In this document: piece after piece, positions 34,504 to 43,761 of the stretch
Layout: the number at the start of each line of letters is the position of its first letter
Position numbering within the stretch: position 1 is the first letter of the stretch
Source: an uncultured Clostridia bacterium
GTDB taxonomy: Bacteria; Bacillota; Clostridia; UMGS1810
Length of the DNA: 64,000 bases
Assembly (NCBI GenBank): GCA_934481345.1
Contig: CAKSPF010000005.1
Location: 1-64,000 of the forward strand
Direction: 5' to 3'
Position numbers and translations under genes: made by a program
The notes under the pieces: generated by a model
The model's database searches: none
What the model was told of the DNA's origin: nothing
Seen by the model: the letters and a program-made list of their open reading frames with translations, nothing else

Positions 34504-35787
34504 ATGTCTGATGTGCTTATTTTTGATAATAAGTCAAAAGATAAAGTAATATCGGTTAATGCTTTGAATGAACTTTTATATTCTGTCAAAGATGAAAAAA
34601 CCGATATTATTTACAAAAACGTGAGTACGGATTTTGATGTGATTGCGGAAGAAAACGGCGCGGTAAGCATTCTGGCGGTTACTTTAAGCGGTTCGCTGGT
34701 GTTTTTTAAATTTTTAAACGGTGAATGGAAAAAGTATACTGTTCTTGACAGCCGAGGCGGCGGTAAAAAAATCAATGCGGTAAAAATGCTTAAAATTAAC
34801 GGCAGAATACACGCTTTTTACTGCATTTCATATGACGGACGAATGATGCTGATACATCATATATTTGAAGGGACGGATTTTTCGAGAGAACCGCAAGTTG
34901 TAGATTACATAGGACTCAGATGCGCATACAGCGTCTGTGCGGATGACGGCTGGAATATACACATAATGTATTCGGATGAGAATGCAAGTCTGAAATATAC
35001 CGTGTTTTCCAATTCGCAGAAAAGATACAGTGCGTCATCCGTTATAAGCGAGGAAGAGGTGCGGAGCATTAACTGTGTGTTTTCGGATAACACCGTCTTT
35101 GCGGCATATCTGTCACGCGAGCATGAATATAATGTAATAAACTGTGTCCGTGCGGATAACGGAGAAAAGCATACTGTTGGGTTTGGGGTGGATTCGCTCA
35201 GTGAACCGTGCATATTTACGGACGGTTTTAAAATTTATGTACAATGGTGCGAACGAGGCAATTCTTTTGAGTGTTCGGCAGGATTTGACTTTAGATTTTC
35301 AAAACCGGTTTCAATCGGGCAGAATGCCGGTATACTGCGGGTAAGGTGCTTTAAAAATGAGAGCCTTGCGGGTATAAACAAGTGTGCAGGAAATAAACGC
35401 GGCGTTCTTGCTTCCGCCGAAAATATATGCAGAAAATACATAAATGAAAATGAACCGGGTTTTGAGGCAAAGGGCACACAGATAGAAAAGTTTGCACAGG
35501 AAAATAACGATTTTTTTGATGAAAAATATAAAAATGCGGTTTTTGACCGGCAAATATATGAGCTTGAACAGCGGGTTGCCGAACTTGAAAAATTTGTATG
35601 CGTTCTGAATAATTCAGACAGAAAAAACGTATCTGCTTTAACGGAAGAACTTACCGATGTGGGCGAAATAGACGAAGAAAATCTTGCAAAATTCAAAGGC
35701 GAAGAAACAAACGGTGTCAATTCGGACGATACCGAATATAATGAAACTGTGAACAGCGCAAATAATGAAAGCGAGGAGAATTTATAG
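34504..35787 (+). CDS. Hypothetical protein, propeller-like with C-terminal coiled coil
   Basis: 427 residues, no signal peptide. The first 280 residues show repeating beta-strand patterns with short spaced tryptophan/tyrosine blocks (SLVFFKFLNGEWKKYTVLD, SYDGRMMLIHHIF, DDGWNIHIMYSD), which suggests a beta-propeller. Residues 340-375 (RQIYELEQRVAELEKFV) form a coiled coil and the tail is acidic. No family recognised. It overlaps the DUF4397 gene by one base, so both probably act together. Preceded by GGAGGG. Confidence 0.6.
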   Translation: MSDVLIFDNKSKDKVISVNALNELLYSVKDEKTDIIYKNVSTDFDVIAEENGAVSILAVTLSGSLVFFKFLNGEWKKYTVLDSRGGGKKINAVKMLKINGRIHAFYCISYDGRMMLIHHIFEGTDFSREPQVVDYIGLRCAYSVCADDGWNIHIMYSDENASLKYTVFSNSQKRYSASSVISEEEVRSINCVFSDNTVFAAYLSREHEYNVINCVRADNGEKHTVGFGVDSLSEPCIFTDGFKIYVQWCERGNSFECSAGFDFRFSKPVSIGQNAGILRVRCFKNESLAGINKCAGNKRGVLASAENICRKYINENEPGFEAKGTQIEKFAQENNDFFDEKYKNAVFDRQIYELEQRVAELEKFVCVLNNSDRKNVSALTEELTDVGEIDEENLAKFKGEETNGVNSDDTEYNETVNSANNESEENL

Positions 35788-36419
35788 TGGACGAAATAAG
35801 AATAGAGAATTTTTTGTATCCGTATGTAAGGTTTTTTAATGCAGTACCCGACAATCAGAATGCAGATTTTTATATCGGAAATGCTTTGGTTGCTTCAAAC
35901 ATAACTTTCGGTACGTTTTCGCCGTACATCAAAGTAACAAAAGGCAGACAAAATTTTATTGTAACAAAATCCGGAAATAAAAACGATGTGCTTGCAACAC
36001 TTACTCTTAATTTTGACGACGGCGAAGTATATACTGTAGCTGCCGTGACCGATGACGGAAAGGTGCTGGCATACGGCATAAACGAGCCGACGGAAAGAAA
36101 TAATCTGGAATACGGGCATATACGCATATGTCAGCTTTCACCGGATTTGGGCAAAGCAGACGTGGTGGCAAATCAGTATAAAATTCTCGGAGATATAGAC
36201 TATCTTGAACTGAGCAAATATATATGTATCTCTCCCGGCAGGTACGATTTTAACATTAAACGCAGCGGTGAGGAAAAGAGTGTGCTTAACGTATCCGCTC
36301 AGACAATGAGACCGGGAATATACAACACGCTTTACATTATAGGCCTTGCGGACGGAACGCCGAATATAAGGGGTGTGCTGTCTATAGATGCAGCAAGCTA
36401 TAACGGCTATTATCTGTAA
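35787..36419 (+). CDS. DUF4397 domain protein
   Basis: 210 residues with two copies of the DUF4397 pattern: VRFFNAVPDNQNADFYIGN near residue 10 and IRICQLSPDLGKADVVAN near 110, each followed by ISPGRYDF-like strands. DUF4397 domains form beta sandwiches and usually occur in envelope or spore-surface proteins. Start is GTG at 35787, sharing a base with the previous stop. No signal peptide is visible, so a mother-cell or spore-coat role is possible but speculative. Confidence 0.75.
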   Translation: MDEIRIENFLYPYVRFFNAVPDNQNADFYIGNALVASNITFGTFSPYIKVTKGRQNFIVTKSGNKNDVLATLTLNFDDGEVYTVAAVTDDGKVLAYGINEPTERNNLEYGHIRICQLSPDLGKADVVANQYKILGDIDYLELSKYICISPGRYDFNIKRSGEEKSVLNVSAQTMRPGIYNTLYIIGLADGTPNIRGVLSIDAASYNGYYL

Positions 36420-36440
36420 AATAAAATTTTTAAAAAACTA

Positions 36441-36469
36441 TTGACAAATGTATACTTCGGTGGTAATAT
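36441..36469 (+). promoter_or_regulatory. Promoter of the infC-rpmI-rplT operon
   Basis: Perfect -35 TTGACA (36441-36446), 17-base spacer, -10 TAATAT (36464-36469). It lies upstream of a structured leader of about 170 bases before infC. Confidence 0.75.
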
Positions 36470-36479
36470 ATATGAGTAA

Positions 36480-36590
36480 AGCAAAGCAGAAGTCCACTTC
36501 TCACCTTACGGTTTCAATGCATCGTTAAGGTTAATAACTTGTATTAAATGTATAAGTGGGTGGATTTTGCCCACTTTTTCTTTTTGCTTT
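36480..36590 (+). promoter_or_regulatory. L20-type leader with internal terminator
   Basis: The leader contains CACCTTACG pairing with CGTTAAGGT and an intrinsic terminator: AAGTGGG (36554-36560) with CCCACTT (36570-36576) followed by a T-rich run. In Firmicutes such leaders are bound by L20, which promotes termination and so autoregulates infC-rpmI-rplT. Type assigned from position and pattern, not from a covariance search. Confidence 0.65.
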
Positions 36591-36656
36591 TCAGAAGAAA
36601 AAGCGGTTATGGCATTGGTAGTTTATTATGATATTTTGTTTTGGAGGTGCTTTGTC

Positions 36657-37166
36657 ATCAGTAACAAAGAAATGTTGATTAATGATCAAATCAGAGAAAA
36701 GGAAGTCAGATTAATTGGTTCTGACGGTTCTCAGCTTGGTATTTTACCCTTGGCAGACGCAATGAATAAGGCAGACGCTCAGGGACTTGACCTTGTGCTC
36801 ATTGCTCCGCAGGCAAAACCGCCGGCATGCAAGCTTATGGATTACGGCAAATATAAGTTTGAGCAGGGGAAAAGGGATAAAGAAGCTAAGAAAAATCAGA
36901 AAACAGTTAACATCAAGGAAGTACGCATTACACCTTCTATCGATGTTCACGACTTTAATACGAAGGTTAATCAGACGATCAAATTTTTAAAATCGGGTGA
37001 TAAAGTTAAGATTACCGTCAGATTTCGCGGAAGAGAGCTGCACCATGCATCTCTCGGTCAAGAGCTGCTTGCTAAATTTGCCGAAGCCGTTTCGGAAAGC
37101 GGTAATGTCGAGAAAGCTGCAAAGCTCGAAGGCAGAAATATGACTATGGTAGTTGCACCGAAATAA
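36657..37166 (+). CDS. infC: Translation initiation factor IF-3
   Basis: About 169 residues: N domain NDQIREKEVRLIGSDG, lysine-rich linker and C domain with SIDVHDFNTKVNQTIKFLKSG. IF-3 binds the 30S subunit and checks the start codon. The start appears to be AUC at 36657, 8 bases behind GGAGGT (36643-36648); the first in-frame ATG (36672) is 23 bases away and GTG/TTG codons are absent between. Non-AUG starts are a known feature of infC in other bacteria and allow autoregulation. Confidence 0.9.
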   Translation: MSNKEMLINDQIREKEVRLIGSDGSQLGILPLADAMNKADAQGLDLVLIAPQAKPPACKLMDYGKYKFEQGKRDKEAKKNQKTVNIKEVRITPSIDVHDFNTKVNQTIKFLKSGDKVKITVRFRGRELHHASLGQELLAKFAEAVSESGNVEKAAKLEGRNMTMVVAPK

Positions 37167-37203
37167 CATTGTAACCGTAAAATTTGGAAGGAGTGTAAAT
37201 GTA

Positions 37204-37401
37204 ATGCCTAAAATTAAAACTCACAGAGGAGCTGCAAAAAGATTCGGTCTTACAAAGAATGGTAAGGTTAAGCTTAACCAGGCTTTCAGAAGACATATTC
37301 TGACAAAGAAATCCACAAAGAGGAAAAGAGCTTTGAGAAAGCAGGCTTATGCTTCTAAAGCAAATGCAGCAACGATTAAGAGATTGATACTTTATAAATA
37401 A
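37204..37401 (+). CDS. rpmI: Ribosomal protein bL35
   Basis: 65 residues starting PKIKTHRGAAKRFGLTKNGK, the bL35 signature. ATG 37204 follows GGAAGGAG. It is the second gene of the IF-3 operon, 37 bases after infC, and its product binds 23S rRNA. Confidence 0.95.
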   Translation: MPKIKTHRGAAKRFGLTKNGKVKLNQAFRRHILTKKSTKRKRALRKQAYASKANAATIKRLILYK

Positions 37402-37420
37402 AATATAGGAGGCGTTTTAA

Positions 37421-37777
37421 ATGGCTAGAGTAAAAGGCGCTATGGCTACAAGAAAAAGACATAAGAGAGTATTGAAACTTGCTAAAGGATACAGAGGTTC
37501 AAAGAGCAAGCTTTTCAGAGTTGCCAATCAGGCAGTTATGAAGTCTTTGTCTTATGCATATATAGGCAGAAAACAGAGAAAGAGAGATTTCAGAAAGATT
37601 TGGATTACAAGAATAAGCGCAGCATGCAAGCTTAACGGTATAAACTATTCACAGTTTATGAACGGTCTTAAGAAAGCAGAAATCAACATGAACAGAAAAA
37701 TGCTTTCCGAAATTGCTATTGCAGACCCGGCTGCTTTTTCACAGTTGGTTGAAAAGGCTAAGGCGGCTCGCGGTTAA
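37421..37777 (+). CDS. rplT: Ribosomal protein bL20
   Basis: 118 residues starting ARVKGAMATRKRHKRVLKLA, with LWITRIS-like IWITRISAACKLNGINYS near 68. Assembles early on 23S rRNA and is the expected repressor of this operon through the leader. RBS AGGAGG 14 bases before the start. Confidence 0.96.
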   Translation: MARVKGAMATRKRHKRVLKLAKGYRGSKSKLFRVANQAVMKSLSYAYIGRKQRKRDFRKIWITRISAACKLNGINYSQFMNGLKKAEINMNRKMLSEIAIADPAAFSQLVEKAKAARG

Positions 37778-37796
37778 TTTTAAATTTTGTACATGC

Positions 37797-37832
37797 AACC
37801 ACTATATTTCTATGAAATATAGTGGTTTTATG
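37797..37832 (+). terminator. Intrinsic terminator of the rplT operon
   Basis: Perfect 14-bp stem AACCACTATATTTC (37797-37810) with GAAATATAGTGGTT (37814-37827), then TTAT. Followed downstream by a separate inverted repeat GTATTAACG (37857-37865)/CGTTAATAC (37881-37889) of unknown role. Confidence 0.8.
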
Positions 37833-37943
37833 GTATATATATAACTAAAATCACAGGTATTAACGGGAAAGATACTTTCACGTTAATACGCGGCGAACCT
37901 ATTACTGTTTGTGCCAGCGCATGGCGGCGGAATGGAGATTATT

Positions 37944-38732
37944 GTGGATATTTTAAGAATAGAAAGTACATCAAATCACATTTATAAAAGCACCAAAAAG
38001 CTTCTTGCAACGGGCACGCGCAAAAAAACAAGGACTTTTATTATAGAAGGCGAACGCATTGTACGCGATGCGATAAAAAACGGTGCGTCTGTTGAATATG
38101 TCATTTTAGCCGATGATGATATTTCATTTGACGAATTAAAAAATATTAAAACATATCAAATGCCGCATAAACTTTTTGATACTCTTAAATCAACCGTCAA
38201 TTCGCAGGGAATTCTTGCTGTCGTGAGGTATACTGAAGCTGATTTTGATAAAATAGATTTTTCTGCCGGCGGTTGTTATCTTTATCTTGATTCTGTGACA
38301 GATCCCGGTAATATGGGCACTATACTACGCACGGCCGACGCCTTCGGAATAAGCGGAGTTATCATATCTTCCGGCTGTGTTGACGTATATAATCCAAAGG
38401 TACTGCGCTCTACGATGGCAGGTATTTTTAATATTAAGCTTTACTTTGATGACGGAACCGCTCTTAATTCATTCAAAAAAAACGGTTATAAAATCGCAGG
38501 AACTTTTTTAGACGGTACCGGTATTGAACAGGGCATTGACTATACCGAAAAATCTGTTGTGGTTATGGGCAACGAGGCAAACGGAATATCTGAAGAAATT
38601 GAAAAATTTTGCGATGAAAAAATCACAATTCCCATGACAGGAGGCGCAGAGTCCTTGAATGTTTCCGTTGCATGTGGTATAATATTATATGATTCATTTG
38701 TTTACAGAAAAAATCTCCGGAATGTGAGGTAA
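37944..38732 (+). CDS. TrmH/SpoU-family RNA 2'-O-methyltransferase
   Basis: About 262 residues. Substrate-binding N domain (1-95, with TRTFIIEGERIVRDAI), then the SPOUT domain with motif 1 LDSVTDPGNMGTILRTADAFG near 120, motif 2 VVMGNEANGIS near 215 and motif 3 IPMTGGAESLNVSVA near 240. Methylates ribose in rRNA or tRNA using S-adenosylmethionine. Start: GTG 37944 has GGAG 6 bases before it; ATG 37932 and GTG 37911 are alternatives with weaker sites. Confidence 0.88.
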   Translation: MDILRIESTSNHIYKSTKKLLATGTRKKTRTFIIEGERIVRDAIKNGASVEYVILADDDISFDELKNIKTYQMPHKLFDTLKSTVNSQGILAVVRYTEADFDKIDFSAGGCYLYLDSVTDPGNMGTILRTADAFGISGVIISSGCVDVYNPKVLRSTMAGIFNIKLYFDDGTALNSFKKNGYKIAGTFLDGTGIEQGIDYTEKSVVVMGNEANGISEEIEKFCDEKITIPMTGGAESLNVSVACGIILYDSFVYRKNLRNVR

Positions 38733-38738
38733 TACACT

Positions 38739-39932
38739 ATGGTTAATTTTGAGTATTATGCACCTACGAAAATGTTTTTCGGAAAAGATGCTCATTTAAA
38801 AATTGCAGAAATTATAAAAAATTACGGCTTTGACAAAATACTGCTTCATTACGGAAAGGCTTCCGTCATAAAAAGCGGATTGTATGATGAAATTACAGCG
38901 CTTCTTGATAAAGCAGGAATTAAACATACAGATTTGGGCGGTGCAGAACCTAATCCGAAGCTTTCTTTGGTAAAAAAGGGAATAGATATTTGCCGACGGA
39001 ATGATATTCAGATGATTTTGGCAGTCGGCGGCGGAAGCGTTATTGATTCCGCAAAGCTTATTTCTATAGGTGCGGTTAATGACGGTGATCCGTGGCTGTA
39101 TTCGTTAAAAGAAAAAACTGCAAAAAAATCTCTGCCGGTAGGAACTGTTCTTACTATTTCCGCTTCCGGAAGCGAGATGAGTGATTCGTGCGTTATAACA
39201 AATGATGACACACATGAAAAGAGGGGGTTCAGCAGCGAACAAAACAGACCGTTGTTTTCTGTCTGCAATCCATGTCTTACATATACGGTTAATAAATATC
39301 AGACCGCATGCGGCATCGTAGATATTATGATGCATACTCTCGAAAGATATTTTGCGACTTCAAAACCTCTTGCAGTTACCGACCGTATTGCAGAGGGAAT
39401 ACTGAAAACGGTTATTGAATACGGCAGTATTGCTATGGAAAATCCGACAGATTATGAAGCAAGGGCAAACCTCATGTGGGCAGGTTCGCTTTCACACAAC
39501 GGTCTTACAGGGCTCAGCGCTTCATATATGATGATTTGCCATCAGCTTGAACATGAACTCAGCGGGCGCTTTGACTGTGTGGCGCACGGCGCAGGACTTG
39601 CGGTTATTTTCCCTGCATGGGCAAGATTTATATATAAATACAATCCGGAGCGATTTGCAAAATACGCTGTAGATATATGGGGAATTGACAAATGCGGAAA
39701 AACTGATGAAGAACTCGCCGTTGCCGGTATTGACGCTACAGAAAAGTATTTTAAAAGTATCGGCATGCCGACTGTATTAAGTGAGCTCGGTATAAACGTC
39801 GATGATAATGATATTGATGTAATGAGCGAAAAATGCACTTATTACGGAAAACGTACCTTGCCGGATTACATTGAACTCAAAAAAGAAGAAATATCCGAAA
39901 TATTTAAAATTGCCGGAGGTGTTTCAAAATGA
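38739..39932 (+). CDS. Iron-containing alcohol dehydrogenase (butanol dehydrogenase-like)
   Basis: 397 residues. NAD(P)-binding motif AVGGGSVIDSAK near residue 95 and iron ligands in GIVDIMMHTLE near 195 and MICHQLEHELSGRFDCVAHG near 260-285. Group III alcohol dehydrogenases of this BdhA-like length reduce aldehydes at the end of fermentation. It overlaps the cdaA gene by 4 bases, which may be accidental packing. Confidence 0.88.
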   Translation: MVNFEYYAPTKMFFGKDAHLKIAEIIKNYGFDKILLHYGKASVIKSGLYDEITALLDKAGIKHTDLGGAEPNPKLSLVKKGIDICRRNDIQMILAVGGGSVIDSAKLISIGAVNDGDPWLYSLKEKTAKKSLPVGTVLTISASGSEMSDSCVITNDDTHEKRGFSSEQNRPLFSVCNPCLTYTVNKYQTACGIVDIMMHTLERYFATSKPLAVTDRIAEGILKTVIEYGSIAMENPTDYEARANLMWAGSLSHNGLTGLSASYMMICHQLEHELSGRFDCVAHGAGLAVIFPAWARFIYKYNPERFAKYAVDIWGIDKCGKTDEELAVAGIDATEKYFKSIGMPTVLSELGINVDDNDIDVMSEKCTYYGKRTLPDYIELKKEEISEIFKIAGGVSK

Positions 39933-40786
39933 GCGGAGCACTTGAATTTATTGTACAAAATCTCAGACTGATAAGACTGAGGGACATAATTGATATTTTA
40001 ATAGTTGCATTTATCATATATAAGGGCGTTATTCTGGTCAAAGAAACAAGGGCCGTCCAGCTTATAAAAGGTATTATTATACTTGTCGTTGCAACCCAGG
40101 TGGCAAACTGGTTTCAGCTTAATGCAATCGGATATTTGCTGTCAAATACAATGCAGGTCGGTGTGCTTGCAATAATTATAATGTTTCAGCCGGAAATCCG
40201 CAGAGCGCTTGAAAAAATGGGAACGAGCACAATTGCCGGAACCTTTTTTTCAACCAATGATGAAATAGCAGATGTGGCAGACGCTGTGTGCGAAGCGTCA
40301 AAATATATGTCTGAGCACAGAATAGGTGCGCTTATGCTTTTGGAGCGCAACACCAAGCTCGGCGATATTATGAAATCGGGTACGGCACTTGACGCTCAGA
40401 TTTCGCCGCAGCTGCTTATAAACATTTTCATGTCAAATACACCGCTTCATGACGGCGCTACAGTTATCGGCGGCAACAAAATCAAGGCAAGTGCATGTTT
40501 TCTGCCGCTTACGCAGAATAACAGCTTTTCAAAAGAATTAGGTACGAGGCACAGAGCAGCGATAGGTGTTTCCGAAATTGCTGATTGCATTTCGGTTGTT
40601 GTATCTGAGGAAACCGGCAAAATTTCGGTTGCCATGAACGGAGAACTTGAAAGAAACGTAAATATAGAACAGCTGCGAAGCACAATTATAAATATTATGG
40701 GCAGCGATAACGAACAGAAAGAAAACAGCAACACTAAGCAGGGCTTCTTTGAAAAAATCGCGCATTGGATGGTGGAAAGAAAATGA
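39929..40786 (+). CDS. cdaA: Diadenylate cyclase CdaA
   Basis: 285 residues, three N-terminal membrane helices, then the DAC domain with the catalytic DGA in LHDGATVIGG near residue 176 and RHRAAIGVSE near 208. Makes c-di-AMP from two ATP, a signal for potassium and cell-wall homeostasis. The order cdaA-cdaR-glmM is the conserved Firmicute cluster. Confidence 0.94.
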   Translation: MSGALEFIVQNLRLIRLRDIIDILIVAFIIYKGVILVKETRAVQLIKGIIILVVATQVANWFQLNAIGYLLSNTMQVGVLAIIIMFQPEIRRALEKMGTSTIAGTFFSTNDEIADVADAVCEASKYMSEHRIGALMLLERNTKLGDIMKSGTALDAQISPQLLINIFMSNTPLHDGATVIGGNKIKASACFLPLTQNNSFSKELGTRHRAAIGVSEIADCISVVVSEETGKISVAMNGELERNVNIEQLRSTIINIMGSDNEQKENSNTKQGFFEKIAHWMVERK

Positions 40787-41733
40787 AAGATATTTTTAAA
40801 ACCAACTGGTTTCTTATGGCAATATCGCTTTTGAGCGCAGTTCTTATCTGGATATATGTTGTATATGAAATTAATCCGATGTACGAGATGGTTGTAAGGA
40901 AAATTCCTGTTTCTTATCTGAGCCAGTCTGAAGATTTTGACAGCGGAAAGCTTACTGTACTGTCGGCAAACAGCGATACGGTTGATATAAGGATAAGAGG
41001 AAAGAGAAGCACAATATCCAAGCTGAAAAGGGACGATATTAATTGCAGCGTGAACATGTCCGATGTGAAAAACTCAGGTTCTTATTCGCTTCCGATTTCA
41101 ATAAGTTTTAATACAGACGGGGTAGAGCTGCTGTCAAAAAATCCGTATAAAATTTCAATGACGGTAGATAATGTTGTGTCTGTAGAAAAGAAAATTGAAA
41201 TAGAAACAACCGGTAAACCGGCAGACGGTTATATAGCCGAAAGTGTGGAATACAATCCGCTGAAAATAAGACTTACAGGAGCAAAAAGCATTGTAAACAA
41301 GGTAGACAAAGCACTTATTTCTGTAGATTTGTCAAATGCGGAGGATACAATTGCCGGACGCTATAAAGTAAAGCTTTACGATAAAAGCGGAAATGAATTT
41401 AACAATGAGAATATAAACAAGAACATAACCTATACAGAGCTGAAATATAAAATATATCAAAGCAAAAGTATAGGAATAAATGCGGTATTGTCTTCCGATA
41501 CAAATATTTACGGCAAAGTTACCACCGCAAAAATCAAGCCTGACAAGATAACCGTGCTCGGCGACAAAAGGGTTATGCTTAAGCTTGATAAAATTGACAC
41601 GAAAAAAATTGACACGACTTATATAAAAGACGGCGATACAATAACCGTAGAATTGGAAGATATTCCCGATGAGGTGTATCTTGAAGATGATGTAAAAAAG
41701 GTTGAAATCACTTTTAAAGTTGAGGATAAATAA
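40783..41733 (+). CDS. cdaR: CdaR/YbbR-domain regulator of CdaA
   Basis: About 316 residues: one N-terminal membrane helix (LMAISLLSAVLIWIYVV) and repeated YbbR domains outside the membrane. CdaR modulates CdaA activity. Start ATG 40783 overlaps the cdaA stop by 4 bases and has GGTGGAAAG in front; the longer frame is within cdaA. Confidence 0.88.
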   Translation: MKDIFKTNWFLMAISLLSAVLIWIYVVYEINPMYEMVVRKIPVSYLSQSEDFDSGKLTVLSANSDTVDIRIRGKRSTISKLKRDDINCSVNMSDVKNSGSYSLPISISFNTDGVELLSKNPYKISMTVDNVVSVEKKIEIETTGKPADGYIAESVEYNPLKIRLTGAKSIVNKVDKALISVDLSNAEDTIAGRYKVKLYDKSGNEFNNENINKNITYTELKYKIYQSKSIGINAVLSSDTNIYGKVTTAKIKPDKITVLGDKRVMLKLDKIDTKKIDTTYIKDGDTITVELEDIPDEVYLEDDVKKVEITFKVEDK

Positions 41734-41761
41734 TCATAATTCAAAAATACGGAGGTAAAAA

Positions 41762-43111
41762 ATGGGAAGATTATTCGGAACAGACGGAGTAAGAGGAATT
41801 GCAAATAAGGAACTTACAGCTTCGCTGGCATTTAAGCTCGGTCAGGCGGGAGCTAAGGTACTTACCAAAAATACAGACGGCGCGCCTAAAATTATAATAG
41901 GCAAGGATACGAGAATATCGGGCGATATGCTCGAAGCAAGTCTTATTGCGGGATTTTGTTCTGTCGGAGCAAAGGTATACCGCGCAGGAGTTGTTCCTAC
42001 ACCTGCAATAGCGTATTTAATAAAAAAATATAAAATGGATGCAGGCGTTGTAATAAGTGCGTCACACAATCCTATGGAGTACAACGGTATTAAGTTTTTC
42101 AGCAGCGAGGGATACAAACTCAGTGATTCTCTCGAAAATGAAATCGAAGAGTATATTCTCGACGGCAAGGAAATCGGAAAACTTCCTACAGGCTGTGGAG
42201 TAGGCGATGTATTTGAAGAAGAAAATGCGGAAGACGATTATGTTGAATACATAAAAAGCACTGTTGACGGAAACTTTAAAGGTATGAAAATTGCTGTTGA
42301 CTGTGCGAACGGAGCCGCATACAGGTGTGCACAAAAGCTTTTCGGTCTTATGGAGGCAGATGCAGTTTTTATTAATAACAATCCCGACGGATGCAATATT
42401 AATGCCGATTGCGGTTCGACACATCTTAAAGGATTGTGCAATCTTGTTAAAAACGGAGATTTTGACCTCGGACTCGCTTTTGACGGCGATGCAGACCGAT
42501 TGCTTGCCGTTGATGAAAACGGCAGCGTGGTAGACGGAGATAAAATAATGGCTGTATGTGCCAAAGAATTGAAAGAGAACGGCAAGCTGAAGAAAAACAC
42601 TATAGTTGCCACCGTCATGAGCAATCTTGGATTTTTCAATGCTCTCGATGAGTGCGGAATAAACTATGAACAAACAACGGTAGGCGACAGATATGTGCTT
42701 GAAAACATGCTTGCAAACGGATATTGCATAGGCGGAGAGCAGTCCGGACATATAATATTTTTGGATTATAACACTACCGGTGACGGATTGATGACTGCTG
42801 TAAGACTTACAAGTGCGCTCAAAAAAAGCGGCAAGAAAATGAGTGAAATGAGCAGCTTTGTAAAAATTCTTCCGCAGGTATTGGTTAATGCACAGATTGC
42901 AAACGAAAACAAGAACACATATATGCAGGATGAAGTAATTGCGGCTGCAATAACAGAAATTGAAGGCAAATTTGCGGGTAACGGACGTGTGCTTATAAGA
43001 CCTTCCGGAACAGAGCCGCTTGTAAGGGTAATGATAGAGGGTACAGATCTGGATATATTAAAGGAGGAAGCCGAGTCGCTGGCAAAGCTTATTGAGCAAA
43101 GACTCGGATGA
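41762..43111 (+). CDS. glmM: Phosphoglucosamine mutase
   Basis: 449 residues. Start MGRLFGTDGVRGIAN, active serine in ISASHNPMEYNGIKFF near residue 100, metal loop DGDADR near 240, sugar motif GGEQSGH near 325 and phosphate-binding RPSGTEPLVRVM near 420. Converts glucosamine-6-phosphate to glucosamine-1-phosphate for cell-wall precursors; in Firmicutes it also interacts with CdaA. ATG behind GGAGG. Confidence 0.96.
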   Translation: MGRLFGTDGVRGIANKELTASLAFKLGQAGAKVLTKNTDGAPKIIIGKDTRISGDMLEASLIAGFCSVGAKVYRAGVVPTPAIAYLIKKYKMDAGVVISASHNPMEYNGIKFFSSEGYKLSDSLENEIEEYILDGKEIGKLPTGCGVGDVFEEENAEDDYVEYIKSTVDGNFKGMKIAVDCANGAAYRCAQKLFGLMEADAVFINNNPDGCNINADCGSTHLKGLCNLVKNGDFDLGLAFDGDADRLLAVDENGSVVDGDKIMAVCAKELKENGKLKKNTIVATVMSNLGFFNALDECGINYEQTTVGDRYVLENMLANGYCIGGEQSGHIIFLDYNTTGDGLMTAVRLTSALKKSGKKMSEMSSFVKILPQVLVNAQIANENKNTYMQDEVIAAAITEIEGKFAGNGRVLIRPSGTEPLVRVMIEGTDLDILKEEAESLAKLIEQRLG

Positions 43112-43118
43112 GTGCTTA

Positions 43119-43757
43119 ATGACAAAAAAAGAAAGAGCAGAAGAAATACAGAAAATTTTTGATGTTGTCTATGCTGACGCTGAATGTTCACTTGATTATT
43201 CCACAGAACATGAACTTTTGGTTGCGGTTCAGCTTTCTGCACAATGCACCGATGCAAGAGTTAATATTGTGACAAAAGATTTATTTAAAAAATACAAAAG
43301 TGTTTACGATTTTGCAAATGCTGATTTGGGCGAACTGGAGGAAATGATACGTCCGTGCGGTTTTTATAAGAATAAAGCAAAAAACATTATAGCTTCATCA
43401 AAGGATATTGTAAACCGTTTCGGCGGCAGGCTGCCCGATAACATGGAACAACTTGTTTCACTTGCGGGTGTGGGAAGAAAAACTGCAAATCTTATACTCG
43501 GCGACGTTTTTAACAAACCGTCTGTTGTGGTAGATACCCATTGTATAAGGCTTTCTAACCGTTTCGGACTTGTAAGTGAAAAAGATCCGGTAAAGATTGA
43601 GCTTATGCTGAAAAAAATATTAAATCCTCAGACAAGCACAAGGTTTTGCCATCAGCTCGTATATCACGGCAGGGCTGTGTGCAATGCAAGAAAACCGCGT
43701 TGCGAAACCTGCCCGATAAATCATTTGTGTAAGTATTATTCAGCCGGCAAGGAGTGA
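43119..43757 (+). CDS. nth: Endonuclease III
   Basis: About 212 residues. Helix-hairpin-helix LAGVGRKTANLIL near residue 115 with the catalytic lysine, aspartate in VVDTHCIRLSNR near 135, and a C-terminal [4Fe-4S] motif C-x6-C-x2-C-x5-C (CNARKPRCETCPINHLC). A DNA glycosylase/AP lyase for oxidized pyrimidines. Start ATG 43119, 7 bases after glmM, ribosome site weak. Confidence 0.94.
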   Translation: MTKKERAEEIQKIFDVVYADAECSLDYSTEHELLVAVQLSAQCTDARVNIVTKDLFKKYKSVYDFANADLGELEEMIRPCGFYKNKAKNIIASSKDIVNRFGGRLPDNMEQLVSLAGVGRKTANLILGDVFNKPSVVVDTHCIRLSNRFGLVSEKDPVKIELMLKKILNPQTSTRFCHQLVYHGRAVCNARKPRCETCPINHLCKYYSAGKE

Positions 43758-43761
43758 TTTT

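Noticed and set aside
36567..36656. N-terminal extension of IF-3 starting at ATG 36567
   Set aside because: It would begin inside the leader terminator and has no Shine-Dalgarno site; the IF-3 domain begins after 36657.
42062..42751. 229-codon minus-strand frame opposite glmM
   Set aside because: No start signal and no domain; glmM on the other strand is fully supported.
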